A stretch of DNA of 64,000 bases, taken from the NCBI RefSeq assembly GCF_035222275.1, contig NC_085885.1, positions 3,162,001 through 3,226,000 of the forward strand, written 5' to 3'. The notes under the pieces are model-generated. The model saw only the letters and a program-made list of their open reading frames with translations. It had not been told where the DNA came from and searched no databases. The translations under genes were made by a program, and so were the position numbers. The stretch's first letter is position 1, and every line of letters begins with the position of its first letter. This document shows, piece by piece, positions 43,729 to 59,134 of this stretch. This DNA is from Podospora bellae-mahoneyi (lineage: Eukaryota > Ascomycota > Sordariomycetes > Sordariales > Podosporaceae).

Positions 43729-45605
43729 GATTGCGACTTTGGTGAAAGGTGCAGAGACGCAGAGGTCGAGAGAATTACTAAACGAGGGATATTAGCCACT
43801 GATGCGATAATGATACTGTGAAAGCCCATGGCCGAAGTTGGGCAGAATCAAGGGGGCAGCTCTGGCGGTTGCGTCAAGGCATAGTCGACGCCGAAGGCTC
43901 CAAATGGCGCAGCCAGACCCGTTGGTCGCGGGCAAAGGCGATCCACATGCACATGGCTAGTTAGAGGAAGGAAATGTATAGTACTTACAGCGTGGAAAAT
44001 AGAGATAGCCTTGTGGTCGAGTCGGTCAAATATCATGATGATGTGATCGATGCGACCAGATTGCGAAGGTGGGATGGCCGGAACAAGCGAACCGTGAAGG
44101 CGGCAGGCTTGTGGATGGAGCTGTATATTGCTGAAAAGAACACAACAAACTCGAGCCCGAAAACAGAAACAAGATCGCGGCAAAGCGCCGCGGGACAACA
44201 AACAGGTGGCGAGGCAAAGGAAAGGGACGAAGTGAATAGGTATCCAGGTGGATGAGGTAACCTTGGAGTTGGAGGTTGCGAGAGCCAGTGGGTCATCACC
44301 GTGGCTCACCCCAAAGAATGGAGCGCTAAGTGGGATATGTAAATGATCCGGTTGACCAATAGGCGTTGCCATTGACCCCGGATTATCTCGGATTTATTGC
44401 TGTGGTGGTGGGGAAGTGGGTGAGTCGTGCACGGAGCACACAACCCTCCTGCAACACCCCGCGTCTGACAACTTCAGCCAAATCTTCAGAGGTGTGGTTC
44501 TGCCCGTTGCATTTACAGCGGGACCAACTGCTCCTGGATATTTTAAGCCTGCTCCCAATGTCCATATTGCCCTGGACCGAGTATCGTAATGCTTGCTTTC
44601 AACTACCATCTATCACATGTTACTTTGGCGAAGCATCACTGCTTGTATGGAAGTTCTGCACAACAGCCCACCTTTAAGCAACCTCCCTGTCTCTAGGTAT
44701 CAGTTGGACGACCAACAACATGAACCAACAGGGCAAGCATGCCTCTCTAAAGAATGCCTACGAGCCGTTGGGTAAGAATCAGTTTTGCCCAGCTCCTTGC
44801 TGCACAAACCGTCTTTTAGTTGCGGCGCCGTCACTCAGAAGATTCAAGCATCGGCAGTGTCCCACATCAAGCCCCACGCGGAGAGCAGCCCGGTTCCTGG
44901 CGGCGCGGGACCTGCGGATCGGATCTCCCTCCAGCTAGGTACTGTCGGGTAGCAAGAGGAATTCAAAGGGCCCAAACTGCAGGCAATATAGAGTCACCTG
45001 CGTGTTTTCTATGGCCCCAAGCATCTGTGGCATTCTGCTTGCATTGCATTGTCGCTGTCTACAAGCGAGACAGGGTCTTCGGCGTCCGAAGGGCTGGAGA
45101 TGCAAGGGTTTTACGAGATTTGGCGACCTCTGTGACAAAAGGTTCCATCATATCTTGGGGTCTATATGGATTGGTTGTGTGACAGTTAGAGGTGTACCTG
45201 AGGAGCACTGAGACCATCCCTTAATTCCCTGGACTTTTTTGGCGCTTGGCCCCAAGGGACAGAACGTCCGCTCTATTATTTTCTCTCCATTCCTACACCT
45301 CCACGTCGTGAATTCTTGACTCTCTTAAACCCTTGAGAAGCGCAGGCTATGACAGGCTGTTCCTGAACCTAGTCACCAACGATATGCTCCATCAATAAGC
45401 TCCCTGGTTTCGTTTGGACACGGCGTCCCCACCAATAACGTTAAGCTTTGGCCTGGAACAACTCCTCGCCACGATCACGAATTGCCCTTGGGCGTTTCCA
45501 AAACCCAAGCGCTGTCTGGAGACCTCTACCACGCACGCATCTTCTTTTCTTCCTCGTCTGCCACAGCCATCAAAACGCCCAACGATTTGACTGGCGTCCT
45601 TCACT
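43729..45605. other. Long intergenic region between divergent PAT1 and mannosyltransferase
   Basis: About 1.88 kb. Long open frames (for example 43848-44372 on the minus strand) look like the PAT1 leader. A CCAAT box lies at 44356-44360. The last 300 bases before 45606 are leader/promoter of the mannosyltransferase. Confidence 0.45.
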
Positions 45606-47091
45606 ATGGCGGCCGGCAGCGCTCGCTATGTGCGCTACATCCTAATTGCCTTTTTCGTACGTCAGCCCTCAAGGTGATGCCCCAGCTTTGCTGTGAAGAC
45701 TTCCTGTTAACGCATGCGCTTTAGGTATTGGCAGTTTTCTACTTTATATCGGATTCTAGCAATGCGATTTCCCAAAATATTCCAATCCCCCATGGCAACA
45801 AGGGCACCGATGACCACGCCCACAAGGATGCCGTTTTAAACAACCAGCCCAACAGCCATGATGCTGCTGGTGATACCCACAACACCAAGAACAAGCCCGC
45901 GATCCCCAAGGTTGGCGCTAACATCGATCCCGCCGAGTACCCGCTGGCCATGACCCCAAATGACCCCGGATTTCACGATCTGTCCGGCATCAAGGGAGGA
46001 CCCCGCGTTAACGCAACCTTCGTTACCCTGGCACGCAACTCTGACGTCTGGGAGATCGCCAAGTCCATTCGTCAAGTTGAGGACCGTTTCAACCGGAGAT
46101 ACAACTACGACTGGGTGTTCCTGAATGACCAGCCCTTCGACGACACTTTCAAGAAGGTCACAACATCCCTTTGCTCGGGCAAGACGCACTATGGTCTCAT
46201 TGGCGAGGAACACTGGGGTTTCCCTGATTTCATCGACCAGGAGAAAGCCAAGAAGGTTCGCGAGGATATGAAAGAGCGCAAGATCATTTACGGCGACAGC
46301 GTCAGCTACCGCCACATGTGCCGCTTCGAGTCTGGCTTCTTCTTCCGCCAGCCTCTGATGATGAACTACGAATACTACTGGCGTGTCGAGCCCTCGGTCG
46401 AGCTGTTCTGCGACATTCACTACGATCCCTTCCGCTTCATGCACGAGAATGGAAAGAAGTACAGTTTCGTGCTCAGCTTGTACGAGTACATTGAGACCAT
46501 CCCCACCCTGTGGGACAGTGTCACCAAGTTTATGAAGAACCACCCCGAGCACATTGCTGAGGACAACTCTATGGGTTTTCTGAGTGATGACGGTGGCAAG
46601 ACGTACAACAAGTGCCACTTCGTAAGTGGTTTCTCTGCGCTCAATTTGAGGTGATGTGCTGCTAACAGTCTTCTAGTGGTCCAACTTTGAGATTGGTAGC
46701 TTGAGCTGGCTCCGCTCCAAGGCCTACATTGACTACTTTGAGTCCCTCGACAGGGATGGCGGTTTCTTCTATGAGCGCTGGGGTGATGCCCCTGTGCACT
46801 CGATTGCTGCGGCCCTCATGCTTCCTAAGGACCAGATTCACTTCTTCAACGACATTGCCTACTACCACGTGCCCTTCACCCACTGCCCAACGGGTGAGAA
46901 GCTCCGCACGGACCTCAAGTGCCACTGCGACCCCAAGAACAACTTTGACTGGAAGGGGTATTCTTGTAAGCATCGATAAGGCCTCCCTCTTCTGGAAACA
47001 TCCAGCTAACTGACTTCTTCTAGGCACATCAAGATACTTTGAGGTCAACGGTCTAGAGAAGCCCGAGGGCTGGCAAGACCAAACTGACTAA
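45606..47091 (+). CDS. Golgi alpha-1,2-mannosyltransferase, GT15 (KRE2/MNT1/KTR family)
   Basis: Four exons (45606-45656, 45725-46621, 46677-46965, 47024-47091; introns of 68, 55 and 58 bases, all in phase) encode 434 residues. It is a type II membrane protein: a short cytosolic start ([10 protein letters not shown]) and a TM anchor split by the first intron (YILIAFF then VLAVFYFI). GT15 marks: [86 protein letters not shown] (metal/GDP-mannose site), [11 protein letters not shown] and [13 protein letters not shown]-like sequence near the end. It adds alpha-1,2-mannose to O- and N-linked glycans of wall proteins. The short first exon is supported by the in-phase splice and by giving the anchor its full length. 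Confidence 0.93.
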
Positions 47092-47726
47092 ATTGTTTAG
47101 TGATGACCAGTACAGAATTGCTGAGCTGTTTGGAGAAACAGGGATATTGATATAGAGTTGTACCAAATTCTATCAAGTTCATGACTGTGTTTCGTTTTTT
47201 TTATCTGTCTTTGTCTTACCGAAACATACAACCATCATCAACTCATGGTTGACAAACGTACTGGGTCGATTCTTTTTGCGGGAACTAAGGGACGGCCTCG
47301 AAATCACACCACAACGGAAGAACAACCGAGGGATATGCTAGGCAAGCAAGCGATGTTTCAGTCATGTTGGAAATAAGGAGGGTGGAAGGGAAGGCGGATT
47401 TCGTCAGTATGGAAGGTGAGGGTTTTTGGGAGTTTCTCGCTGTATATATTGTTACCTTTTCCCATTGTGATCCTGCCATGGCTTAGACGAATGTGAATCC
47501 CATGGGAGTGTTTTGACGTTGACTCTTCTGTCATTGCTGAGCTGCTACGCCCAATTGGTGTTTTTAGATGATCTGTATAATACAATGATGTCCCTCCAAT
47601 TTTGGCATGACCTGACCTAGCCGACCTTTCTCTTGATGTCCGCCTTCTCTCTGCCTAAGTCCAGCTCCCTTATTTGCCCACTCCATGGGTATCATTCCCC
47701 CTCATACGCCCCCATCCTCTTCAACC
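47092..47726. other. Convergent intergenic region
   Basis: About 635 bases between the mannosyltransferase and mitochondrial S12 3' ends. No gene seen. Confidence 0.5.
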
Positions 47727-48276
47727 TTAAACCGTCGCCTTCTTAGGCTTCTTCGTCCCAAACTTACTCCTGCTGCTCACCCTGCTGCCCACACCGCCTA
47801 GATCGAGCGCTCCGCGCACCAGTCTGTACCGCACACCGGGACAATCCTGGGCTCTGCCGCCGCGGACCAAAACCACGGAGTGCTGCTGGATGTTGTGGCC
47901 TTCGCCGGGGATGTAGGCGGTGATGACCTTGCCGGTGGAGAGTCTCACACGAGCGGTCTTGCGCTCGCCAGAGTTGGGCTTTTTGGGCTTGGTGATGCCG
48001 ACTTTTACGCAGACGCCTTTGAGCTGGGCTGCGTGGATTGCTGAGAGAGCGGGGGAGACGGGGTGGCGGGCTTTTTGGGGTTTTCGGCATCCCTGGGGAG
48101 GAAGGTTAGATATCGGGAAGGGGAGGGGAAGAGAGGGGGGGGCGGGGGGGTAGACGTACTCGAAGGACTTGGTTGAGGGTTGCAGATTGGGAGGGGGTGG
48201 TTGAGAAGGTTCTGATGGGGGAGGCGACAGGGAGGAGTGATGGTCTGAAGACCAGGTTTTTGAGAAAGGATGCCAT
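47727..48276 (-). CDS. MRPS12: Mitochondrial small-subunit ribosomal protein S12 (uS12m)
   Basis: Two exons (48276-48160, 48092-47727; a 67-base intron in phase 0) encode 160 residues. A basic, Ser-rich transit peptide ([20 protein letters not shown]) leads to [20 protein letters not shown], the conserved S12 start split by the intron. Then [20 protein letters not shown], the highly conserved loop at the decoding centre, [39 protein letters not shown] and a basic tail. It acts in the mitochondrial ribosome. The intron holds a long C-rich run directly after the donor. It is divergent from the acyl-CoA dehydrogenase, another mitochondrial gene. Confidence 0.95.
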
Positions 48277-48984
48277 GGTGAGGGAGCTGGGTGTGTGAAT
48301 GGCGGGCGAGACTGAAGATATCGCCGTCGTCGTCCTCGTCCTCGTCGCGAATTGGCAGGCCGGGCGATGGAAAGTATGGGACCCACAATTGTTTTCCTGG
48401 CTTGGCGCGGGCTACTCATGACAATCACGGGATGCGGCACGTGCTTTCTCAACCTCCAAAAGCTGCCCCGGCAATTGTCGGTTCAAGTGGACCCCTCCCC
48501 AGGTCAGATCACATGGCGTTCTCCATCGTGCGTCTCTCTCCCCGATGTGCGATGACGCTGCTGGGGGTTTGTCCGCAGGGAGCCGCTTGACTGGTTAGTG
48601 CAGATGTTACCTCGGCTTTTGGACTTGTTTCCTGATCGTCCCATTCCGCCGTTGGAAGCGGATTGCCTGTGGTGTGCCATTCGGTGCTGTATTCCTCGCT
48701 GTGTCCTCTGGGGGGGAATGCATCGTTAAGTGCTACTTGGCGGGTCCGTTTCCGTTGAAGAGAAACCGCCCCTCCGAACATAGATCGAAACTAGAGCAGT
48801 TCCTCCGGTGTGGTATAAAGACCGTTTAAGCTGCCCACCCTCCTTTTGTCCCTGGACTTTTTGTTTTTCTTGTGATTCCGTTTTCGATTTCCCGGTGCAC
48901 CATCCCATACCGTTCAACGTCTACCCCGCCCTTTGTAGCGTTCCAACCGTCGTCTGTACCCTCCCTACGTTTAACATCACCGAG
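48277..48984. promoter_or_regulatory. Divergent promoter, MRPS12 and acyl-CoA dehydrogenase
   Basis: About 710 bases between start codons of two genes for mitochondrial proteins. The acyl-CoA dehydrogenase leader is CT-rich (around 48840-48890). No specific site is claimed. Confidence 0.45.
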
Positions 48985-50422
48985 ATGAGGCCCTTCGCGA
49001 GAGCATTGCGCCCTGCTGTGCGTAGAAGTCTGGCTGTTTCTGCTCCCAGGATAGCCAGCGGGAGAACGGCTGCTCTTCCTGCTGTTCAGATGTGAGTTCA
49101 AGCTGCTGGTGTTTATGGGTAGGAACTGTAGTTGACAGCCCCTCCCAGCGCTGCCCGTCCTCTTTCTACCACTGCTCCTCGCCGCGATCCCAGCCTTGCC
49201 GATGTCGCCCCAACACCCATCACCCACTTCTCCGAGACCGAGGTCGCCATGGCCGAGGCGGTCCAAAAGTTCGCCAACGACGTCATCCTGCCCAAGGTTC
49301 GCGACATGGACGAGGCCGAGGAGATGGACCCCACCATCGTCGAGCAGCTCTTTGAGCAGGGTATCATGGGTGTTGAGATTCCCGAGGAGTACGGTGGTGC
49401 CGGCATGAACTTCACCGCTGCGATTGTTGGTATTGAGGAATTGGCCCGTGTCGACCCATCGGTATCCGTCATGGTGGACGTCCACAACACCCTCGTCAAC
49501 ACTGCTGTGATCAGGTGGGGTAGCGAAACCCTCAAGAAGAAGTACCTCCCCAAGCTGGCCACCAACACCGTTGGCTCCTTCTGCTTGTCCGAGCCGGTTA
49601 GCGGTTCTGACGCTTTCGCCCTGGCCACCAAGGCTACCCCTACCGAAAATGGGTACAAGATCAACGGCAGCAAGATGTGGATCACAAACAGCATGGAGGC
49701 CGAATTCTTTATTGTTTTCGCCAACCTCAAGCCTGAGCAGGGATACAAGGGTATCTCCGCCTTCATCGTTGACAAGGGCATGAAGGGCTTCAGCATCGCC
49801 AAGAAGGAGAAGAAGCTCGGCATCAAGGCCAGCAGCACCTGCGTTCTCAACTTTGACGATGTGGAGGTCCCCAAGGAGAACCTCCTCGGTCAGGAGGGCC
49901 AGGGTTACAAGTACGCCATCCAGATCCTGAACGAGGGCCGTATCGGTATTGGTGCTCAGATGACCGGTCTTGCTCTCGGTGCGTGGGAGAATGCTGTCAA
50001 GTATGTGTGGAACGACCGCAAGCAGTTTGGAAAGTTAGTTGGCGAGTTCCAGGGTATGCAGCACCAGATTGCGCAGTCTTACACCGAGATTGCGGCGGCG
50101 CGCGCGTTAGTGTACAATGCTGCTCGCAAGAAGGAGGCCGGCGAGGATTTCGTCATGGACGCTGCCATGGCCAAGCTTTACGCCTCCCAGGTCGCTGGCC
50201 GTGTGAGCGGGTTGGCGGTGGAGTGGATGGGTGGTATGGGCTTCGTCCGTGAGGGTCTGGCTGAGAAGTTCTTCCGTGACAGCAAGATTGGCGCCATCTA
50301 TGAGGGCACGAGCAACATTCAGTACGTTCTTGTCTCTTGTCTAGCTAACCCGACTATTGCTAACAGAATGCTGCAGGCTCAACACCATTGCGAAGATGTT
50401 GCAAAAGGAGTATACCGCTTAG
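48985..50422 (+). CDS. Mitochondrial short/branched-chain acyl-CoA dehydrogenase
   Basis: Three exons (48985-49091, 49149-50321, 50377-50422; introns of 57 and 55 bases) encode 441 residues. An Arg/Ser/Ala-rich transit peptide is split by intron 1. The body has LFEQGIMGVEIPEEYGGAGM, CLSEPVSGSDAFAL (FAD/substrate loop), MWITNSMEAEFFIVF, LLGQEGQGYKYAIQILNEGR and the end EGTSNIQLNTIAK, which contains the catalytic Glu region of short/branched-chain members. It oxidises short or 2-methyl branched acyl-CoA and passes electrons to ETF. The acceptors at 49148 and 50376 were chosen because the nearer AGs break the reading frame or the family ending. The open frame after 50321 into the intron is not coding. 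Confidence 0.93.
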
Positions 50423-52391
50423 GTTGTTTTCTTTTGTCACTCTGTTTGAAGCATACATTTGAACCGGAGTTATCTTTTTGCATGGGCGATTTCCTTGGGC
50501 CTGAAAATGGAGGGCTTGTTTTTGCCTCGTTGAGAGCTATAAAGCATATGAATACCATTTACACAATACATATCGTGAATGAACCAGGATCTGCTTGTCT
50601 TGCGGTATGTCTTGGCGTTTTGAAGGTGAAGTGGATTCTGGGGAAGTCCAGAAAACAGACTTGCAGCCCTATGGATGGGGATTGAATTTGCAAACTTTCC
50701 ATATCTGCACCTTGTGAGATGTACAATGCAGTATTGGCAGTTGTTAAGGTCGTGAGATATCCTTTGCATGTCTCTTCATCTACACCGAGACCGATGGGAG
50801 AGGAGGAAAAGCAAACGGGCCGACATGATGGGCCACATCTCGGCTGTAACCATACTTAACAATGCAGACAAACATGTTCCTTCCAAGGCTGCCATAGACC
50901 GCTCGGCCTCTATTGAGGTTGCAAGATCAGACTCGGACACCTTCTCGGTAGACCGGGTCCAGAGTACGAAGGTACCCAAACGCCCGGCACGGACGGATGA
51001 GCACAACAAAGTCCTACGAGCAGTCCTAGCGACGAGCCAGAGAGTCGGAAATGAACAGAAGCATATCAGCCGTAGCGAAAACGCCAACCTCATCCCCACT
51101 GTGAAAGATGAGATATATGCAATATGGCTTCAAATCTGACAAGCCGTTATCGGTCCTGCCAAGACCAACCCAATTAATACCTTAGGGCTCTGAAGCACAG
51201 CCGGCATGATCCCAAGTGGTTTCCGGGATGCAACGCGATTCGATGTGAGATTTTTGGATTGCATGTCGAGAGTTGACCGACGTTGCGCATTGCCATGCTC
51301 ACAGACGGAAAGCAAGGCACCTCATGGAGAAATCGGGACACTGCCCCTCACTCGATGCTCCACTTCCCTGCCTGACTGTGACTGTGTGACGGGGCTGAGA
51401 AAGCACTGGCTATCAGCAAGACATATCTTGATGGAATGAAGATTTGATCCCGTCTGTACTTCTCGTCTACGCCGTCCCAACTTCCACCCGATATCTCTCT
51501 CGCCCCCCGTAGTTCAGGAGTGCAGTACGGAGTACGGGCTGTTTATCTGATCAACAACACGGCTGTGCCACCTCAACCACGGTGTGAAAGTGAGCTACCC
51601 CGCAGCGCGCCACTTGGTCAAGCTATCGCTTGGCTTTGGGACTCGGTGCATGGGCCAGGGTTCAACGACCAGGTGAACCTCGTCGTCAACAGTGGCCGAT
51701 AGACAAACCTTGAGCAAAAGCTGAAAAAGTGGCCACAAGCAGGCGAGGTTCATGACAGCCTTGTTCCAGCCCGTGGAGGCGAAGCTCTTTCTTTGGATGA
51801 CCACGGCACATATCAACCAAAACTTTTGGTAGAAGCGCAAAAGCCCGAATTAGCGCAGGCCTATCTTTGTGAGTCCTATTATTCCCGTTGCTTTGCCAAT
51901 CCTCATTCATTCCCGGCATCTTCCCCTTCAGCAACAGCGCCCAGCAATAGAGAAGAGCATACCCAGCTTTAGTCCCCAGTGCGCCTCCACACCACCACCT
52001 CCCACAGCAACCCAAGTTGGGTGGATAGCCAACATTTCCACGCTTCGCTGCCAAACACTGCCCACCGACTCTCGCATCCCAGGTGCTGCAGTGGAAGGAA
52101 GGAGTCGCCGCAAGGTACCGTGGCAAAGTGTGTTTCCCCAGAGAGCTGTTTCCAAATGCGAAACACATCAACCCCGCCATAACCCAGCACTGACGACATC
52201 CCATCTCGAGTCGCTCGCAAACAGCAACCTCCGCGTCCTGATCGGCGGGCTGGTACGCCAGTGGCTCTTGCCCTACGACACTAGCCAACATCCTAAAGAG
52301 AAAAAGTCTTCCTAACAACCTCTGTTATCACAGTATCCCTTAATAGTCCCCGTTTTCACCGCGCGCCCGGCCGCGCACCAACACCGCCGCC
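50423..52391. other. Long intergenic region upstream of PKC1
   Basis: About 1.97 kb. Several overlapping frames of 60-210 codons on both strands (for example 51686-52318 minus) have no family resemblance. CT-rich stretches near 51470-51510 and before 52392 suggest PKC1 promoter and a long leader. Confidence 0.45.
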
Positions 52392-56310
<3,919 letters not shown>

Positions 56311-57122
56311 AGCGATGGAGGGCCGGATACTTTATGAGGGAGGTTACCAACTGGACTATCGTGAAGCCGACCGCGGTCTATCTGTCGAAGTTTGTTGCCG
56401 ACATGGCAACCACCAACACAGACACGAGAATACTTTGTGCCTGCAACGTGGCTAGTTGTTTAACGCTGCTGTTTTGGTAATGAAAGGGGGCCGAGGGGAA
56501 TTAGCATATACCCAGGGCACTTTGTGTCCAGCTGCGTTGTTTATGAGGAGGGACAATCGTTTGACGGGAAGGGGAAGGCAGTGGGCATTATGACAGACCA
56601 GATTTGCTGCTTCGAGAGAGGGATCTAAGAACGACAAGGCGGCGGTAGGCAGGCTGACAAGTGAGGTGTCAAGAGAAGAATTGGAGGATGGTGTAATGGG
56701 TTGACAATGATGGAAGAACCATATGTGAGTAGGTGGAGGGCGTGCTGTGCGACGTTTGGGTCTGGACAAGGTCAAGGCTAGGGTGGAAAAGACACCAGGG
56801 ATGATGGGTGGGGGGGCATTTTCTTGCAACTGTCTTTTTCTTCTTGTATCAAGGCCGTTTTCTTTAGAAGTCAAGCAAATGAACGGGAGAGATGAAACTA
56901 CCTTTTTTCACCTATGGGGGTGCCTCTATATGTCACGGCAGTGTTTGCCAGGAAGGGAAATATCTTCCTTTTTATCCATATCCCCCCTTTTCTGGTGGTT
57001 GGTCAAATTGGATGTTAACTCCCAACCCAACCCAGGTCTAATATACGGCACTCCATCTATGGTTTTATTTACATGAATAGGTAGGGGGTTTTGGTATTTT
57101 ACATTATAAACATTTTTGTAGC
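56311..57122. other. Convergent intergenic region, PKC1 and SHE9
   Basis: About 810 bases with the 3' ends of both genes. An open minus frame at 56452-56874 has no family resemblance. Confidence 0.5.
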
Positions 57123-58622
57123 TTATGGGCTGCTGAACCGCATCACCGCCAGCGCAACAGCCAGCGCAACCGCAGCACCCGCCGCCGCGCCCTCGAGCGC
57201 GATAACCGACACATCCTTCATCCTCAGCGCTATCCTCCTGTCGCTATACAAATCCATCGCGTCATCCCTGAGCAACTGGGGATCTTCCCAGTACTCCTGA
57301 AGCACCTCTTTCCAAGGCCTCTGGCCGCCTCCAAAAAGGCCGCTCCGCCTAAAGTCATGCTCCGATGGGCGGGTGGCTTCCTCTTCTTCTGTTACCAAGG
57401 GGACGGCAGCACCATCTTCTTGTTCCTCCTCCTCAACCAAAACTGGCTCCTCCACCACCACAGGCGCAGCCAGTTGTTGTCTCTGATGATGCTCCTTCAC
57501 CACCTCCATCGCCGCCCTGACCTCCTTCAGCTCCCTCCTCACCTCCTCCATATTCTCCTTTTCCGTCTCCGCAATCCCCTTAATCATCCTCTTCCTCCTC
57601 CACGGCTCCGCCACAAACTGCAGAACCAAAAACAAGACAAAGTTCACGCCCATCAAACCCCACGTCCCCCAAGTCGACTGCCTCCTTATCCTATCACTCC
57701 AAATCTGCTCCTCATGATACCGCCTCAAAATCCCCGCGTTCAGCTCAGCAGATATCCTGCTCTCGTTCGTCTCTGCCTCTGTCAGCTCCGCGCTCGCGGC
57801 AGAGACTTGCGCTTCGAGGGTGTGGTCCATTCGATAAAGCGAAGTGAATCGTTCCAGATCGGTCGGGTTCCAGGTGTCTTTTCTCGCGAGGAGGGCGGTA
57901 ACCTCCCTCTGGGTCGAGGCGCGGTGGGTGGTGAGGGACTTGTAGTTTTGGCGGGCGGCGCGGAGGCGGGCTTGGGCGGTGGAGAGGTCTGATTCCAGCT
58001 GGGCGTTGCGGGACTTTATGGCTTCGATGGCGGAGTAGCCTGTTAGGTCGTTAAGGGTTTGGGTTGCGACGAGGATGCGGGATTGGAACTGGTCCATGAA
58101 GGCGGAGAATTTGACTGAGAGGGAGTGGCGGTGGGAGTCGGTTACGGAGGGGAGTTCGGGTTCGGGGGGGTTGGGTTTTGAGGGGGAGGGGTTTGGGGAT
58201 TCGGAGGGGGAAGGGTCGGGGGAGGAAGATTCGGGGGAGGAAGATTCCGGGGAGGAGGAAGGTGATTCGGAAGTTGGTTCTGATTTTGAGCGGTCGGCAT
58301 CTTCTGTTGGCGGTGGTGATGAGGGGTCTGAAGGTGTGTTTTCTGTGCTGTGCTGGGTTTCGGGCTGGGGCGCGTTGAGGAGAATGGGCTCGCTTGGAGA
58401 TCCGAGCTCAATGACAGGATCTGTCTCGGGTTGCGGTCGTTTTGGGGGAGGGCGGGAGGTTGAGAAGTGCCGTGGGAGACGGGCGTAGAGCCCAATGCCG
58501 AATCCAGCGCATGAGGTGTTATACCGGAAACATTGCGACGGTGGCAGCTGGGCTAGCGCTTTCCTCGTCGCCAATTGACTGAGAGGCCGGGCAGCCAGCC
58601 GCAAAGTTGTGTGAGGCGACAT
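57123..58622 (-). CDS. SHE9: SHE9/MDM33 mitochondrial inner-membrane protein
   Basis: 499 residues, single exon. A mitochondrial targeting start (MSPHTTLRLAARPLSQLATR) leads to a low-complexity Ser/Pro/Glu region with repeated SPESS units, then the conserved core: SVKFSAFMDQFQSRILVATQ, LNDLTGYSAIEAIKSRN, a long coiled coil (about residues 205-320) with DTWNPTDLERFTSLYRMDHT, then RRQSTWGTWGLMGVNFVLFL and QFVAEPWRRKRM (TM segment and conserved WRR). The C-terminus has a second TM segment (VIALEGAAAGAAVALAVALA). The family controls inner-membrane shape and fission. The start fits the targeting peptide. The Ser/Pro region explains the strong purine/pyrimidine strand bias near 58150-58300. Confidence 0.92.
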   Translation of the reverse strand: MSPHTTLRLAARPLSQLATRKALAQLPPSQCFRYNTSCAGFGIGLYARLPRHFSTSRPPPKRPQPETDPVIELGSPSEPILLNAPQPETQHSTENTPSDPSSPPPTEDADRSKSEPTSESPSSSPESSSPESSSPDPSPSESPNPSPSKPNPPEPELPSVTDSHRHSLSVKFSAFMDQFQSRILVATQTLNDLTGYSAIEAIKSRNAQLESDLSTAQARLRAARQNYKSLTTHRASTQREVTALLARKDTWNPTDLERFTSLYRMDHTLEAQVSAASAELTEAETNESRISAELNAGILRRYHEEQIWSDRIRRQSTWGTWGLMGVNFVLFLVLQFVAEPWRRKRMIKGIAETEKENMEEVRRELKEVRAAMEVVKEHHQRQQLAAPVVVEEPVLVEEEEQEDGAAVPLVTEEEEATRPSEHDFRRSGLFGGGQRPWKEVLQEYWEDPQLLRDDAMDLYSDRRIALRMKDVSVIALEGAAAGAAVALAVALAVMRFSSP

Positions 58623-59134
58623 GAAGGATTCGGCTCGAGCCCGGGGAACGGCTGGAACGGTAACGACGTTGCGGGTGTGCCGGACGTGAGGAGAAGAGAG
58701 CTATCGGGTGTCCATCGGATCCGTTGATGATATTCCCTGGCATTCTGCCGCGGGTACCCCGCTGACCGCCCGGGTGCCAAGAGCAAAGACGTCATACCCT
58801 AACCCTGGCATCCATATACTCTAGGGTTCAGGGGTACTCGGGGGTATTCAGGGGTAACGACATTCTGATCAGACCGTGGGTATGCGTCACAAAAGCCCAA
58901 GTTCGCCGCTTTGCGGTATTGACTTCATATAAATCAGAAAGATGTGACGTGATAGGCTTTTCTTCATCGACCAATCTAGCCAATATCATGGACCCAACTG
59001 TCACGAATTCCCGTGGTGAGTTCAGACGAGACACGGATCCACTCTGACGATGGCATGCCATCATGGCCTTTTGATCTATATGTTTGATCATCCCATACTC
59101 GCAATTTTAATTCGCCGTTTTCGAAGCCATCACC
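58623..59134. promoter_or_regulatory. Divergent promoter, SHE9 and SDR gene, with stress-element-like repeat
   Basis: About 510 bases. Three 10-base units in direct tandem occur at 58827-58856: TTCAGGGGTA, CTCGGGGGTA, TTCAGGGGTA. Two contain AGGGG, the core of the fungal stress response element. They lie about 205 bases from the SHE9 ATG and 280 bases before the SDR ATG. Function is inferred. Confidence 0.45.

Noticed and set aside
43848-44372. 174-codon minus-strand frame upstream of PAT1
   Set aside because: It lies in the PAT1 leader/promoter, has low-complexity Cys/Phe/Leu composition and no family resemblance.
49092-49138. Acyl-CoA dehydrogenase intron 1 ending at the first CAG (49138)
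   Set aside because: Using this acceptor puts exon 2 out of frame; the acceptor at 49148 keeps frame and the family sequence.
51686-52318. 210-codon minus-strand frame upstream of PKC1
   Set aside because: No recognisable motif, and a plus-strand frame overlaps it; best read as PKC1 promoter or leader.
57357-58488. Long plus-strand frames opposite SHE9
   Set aside because: They mirror the low-complexity Ser/Pro/Glu coding of SHE9 and carry no family resemblance.
58797-58806. CCCTAACCCT, telomere-like word
   Set aside because: Only about one and a half repeat units; expected by chance and too short for an interstitial telomere.
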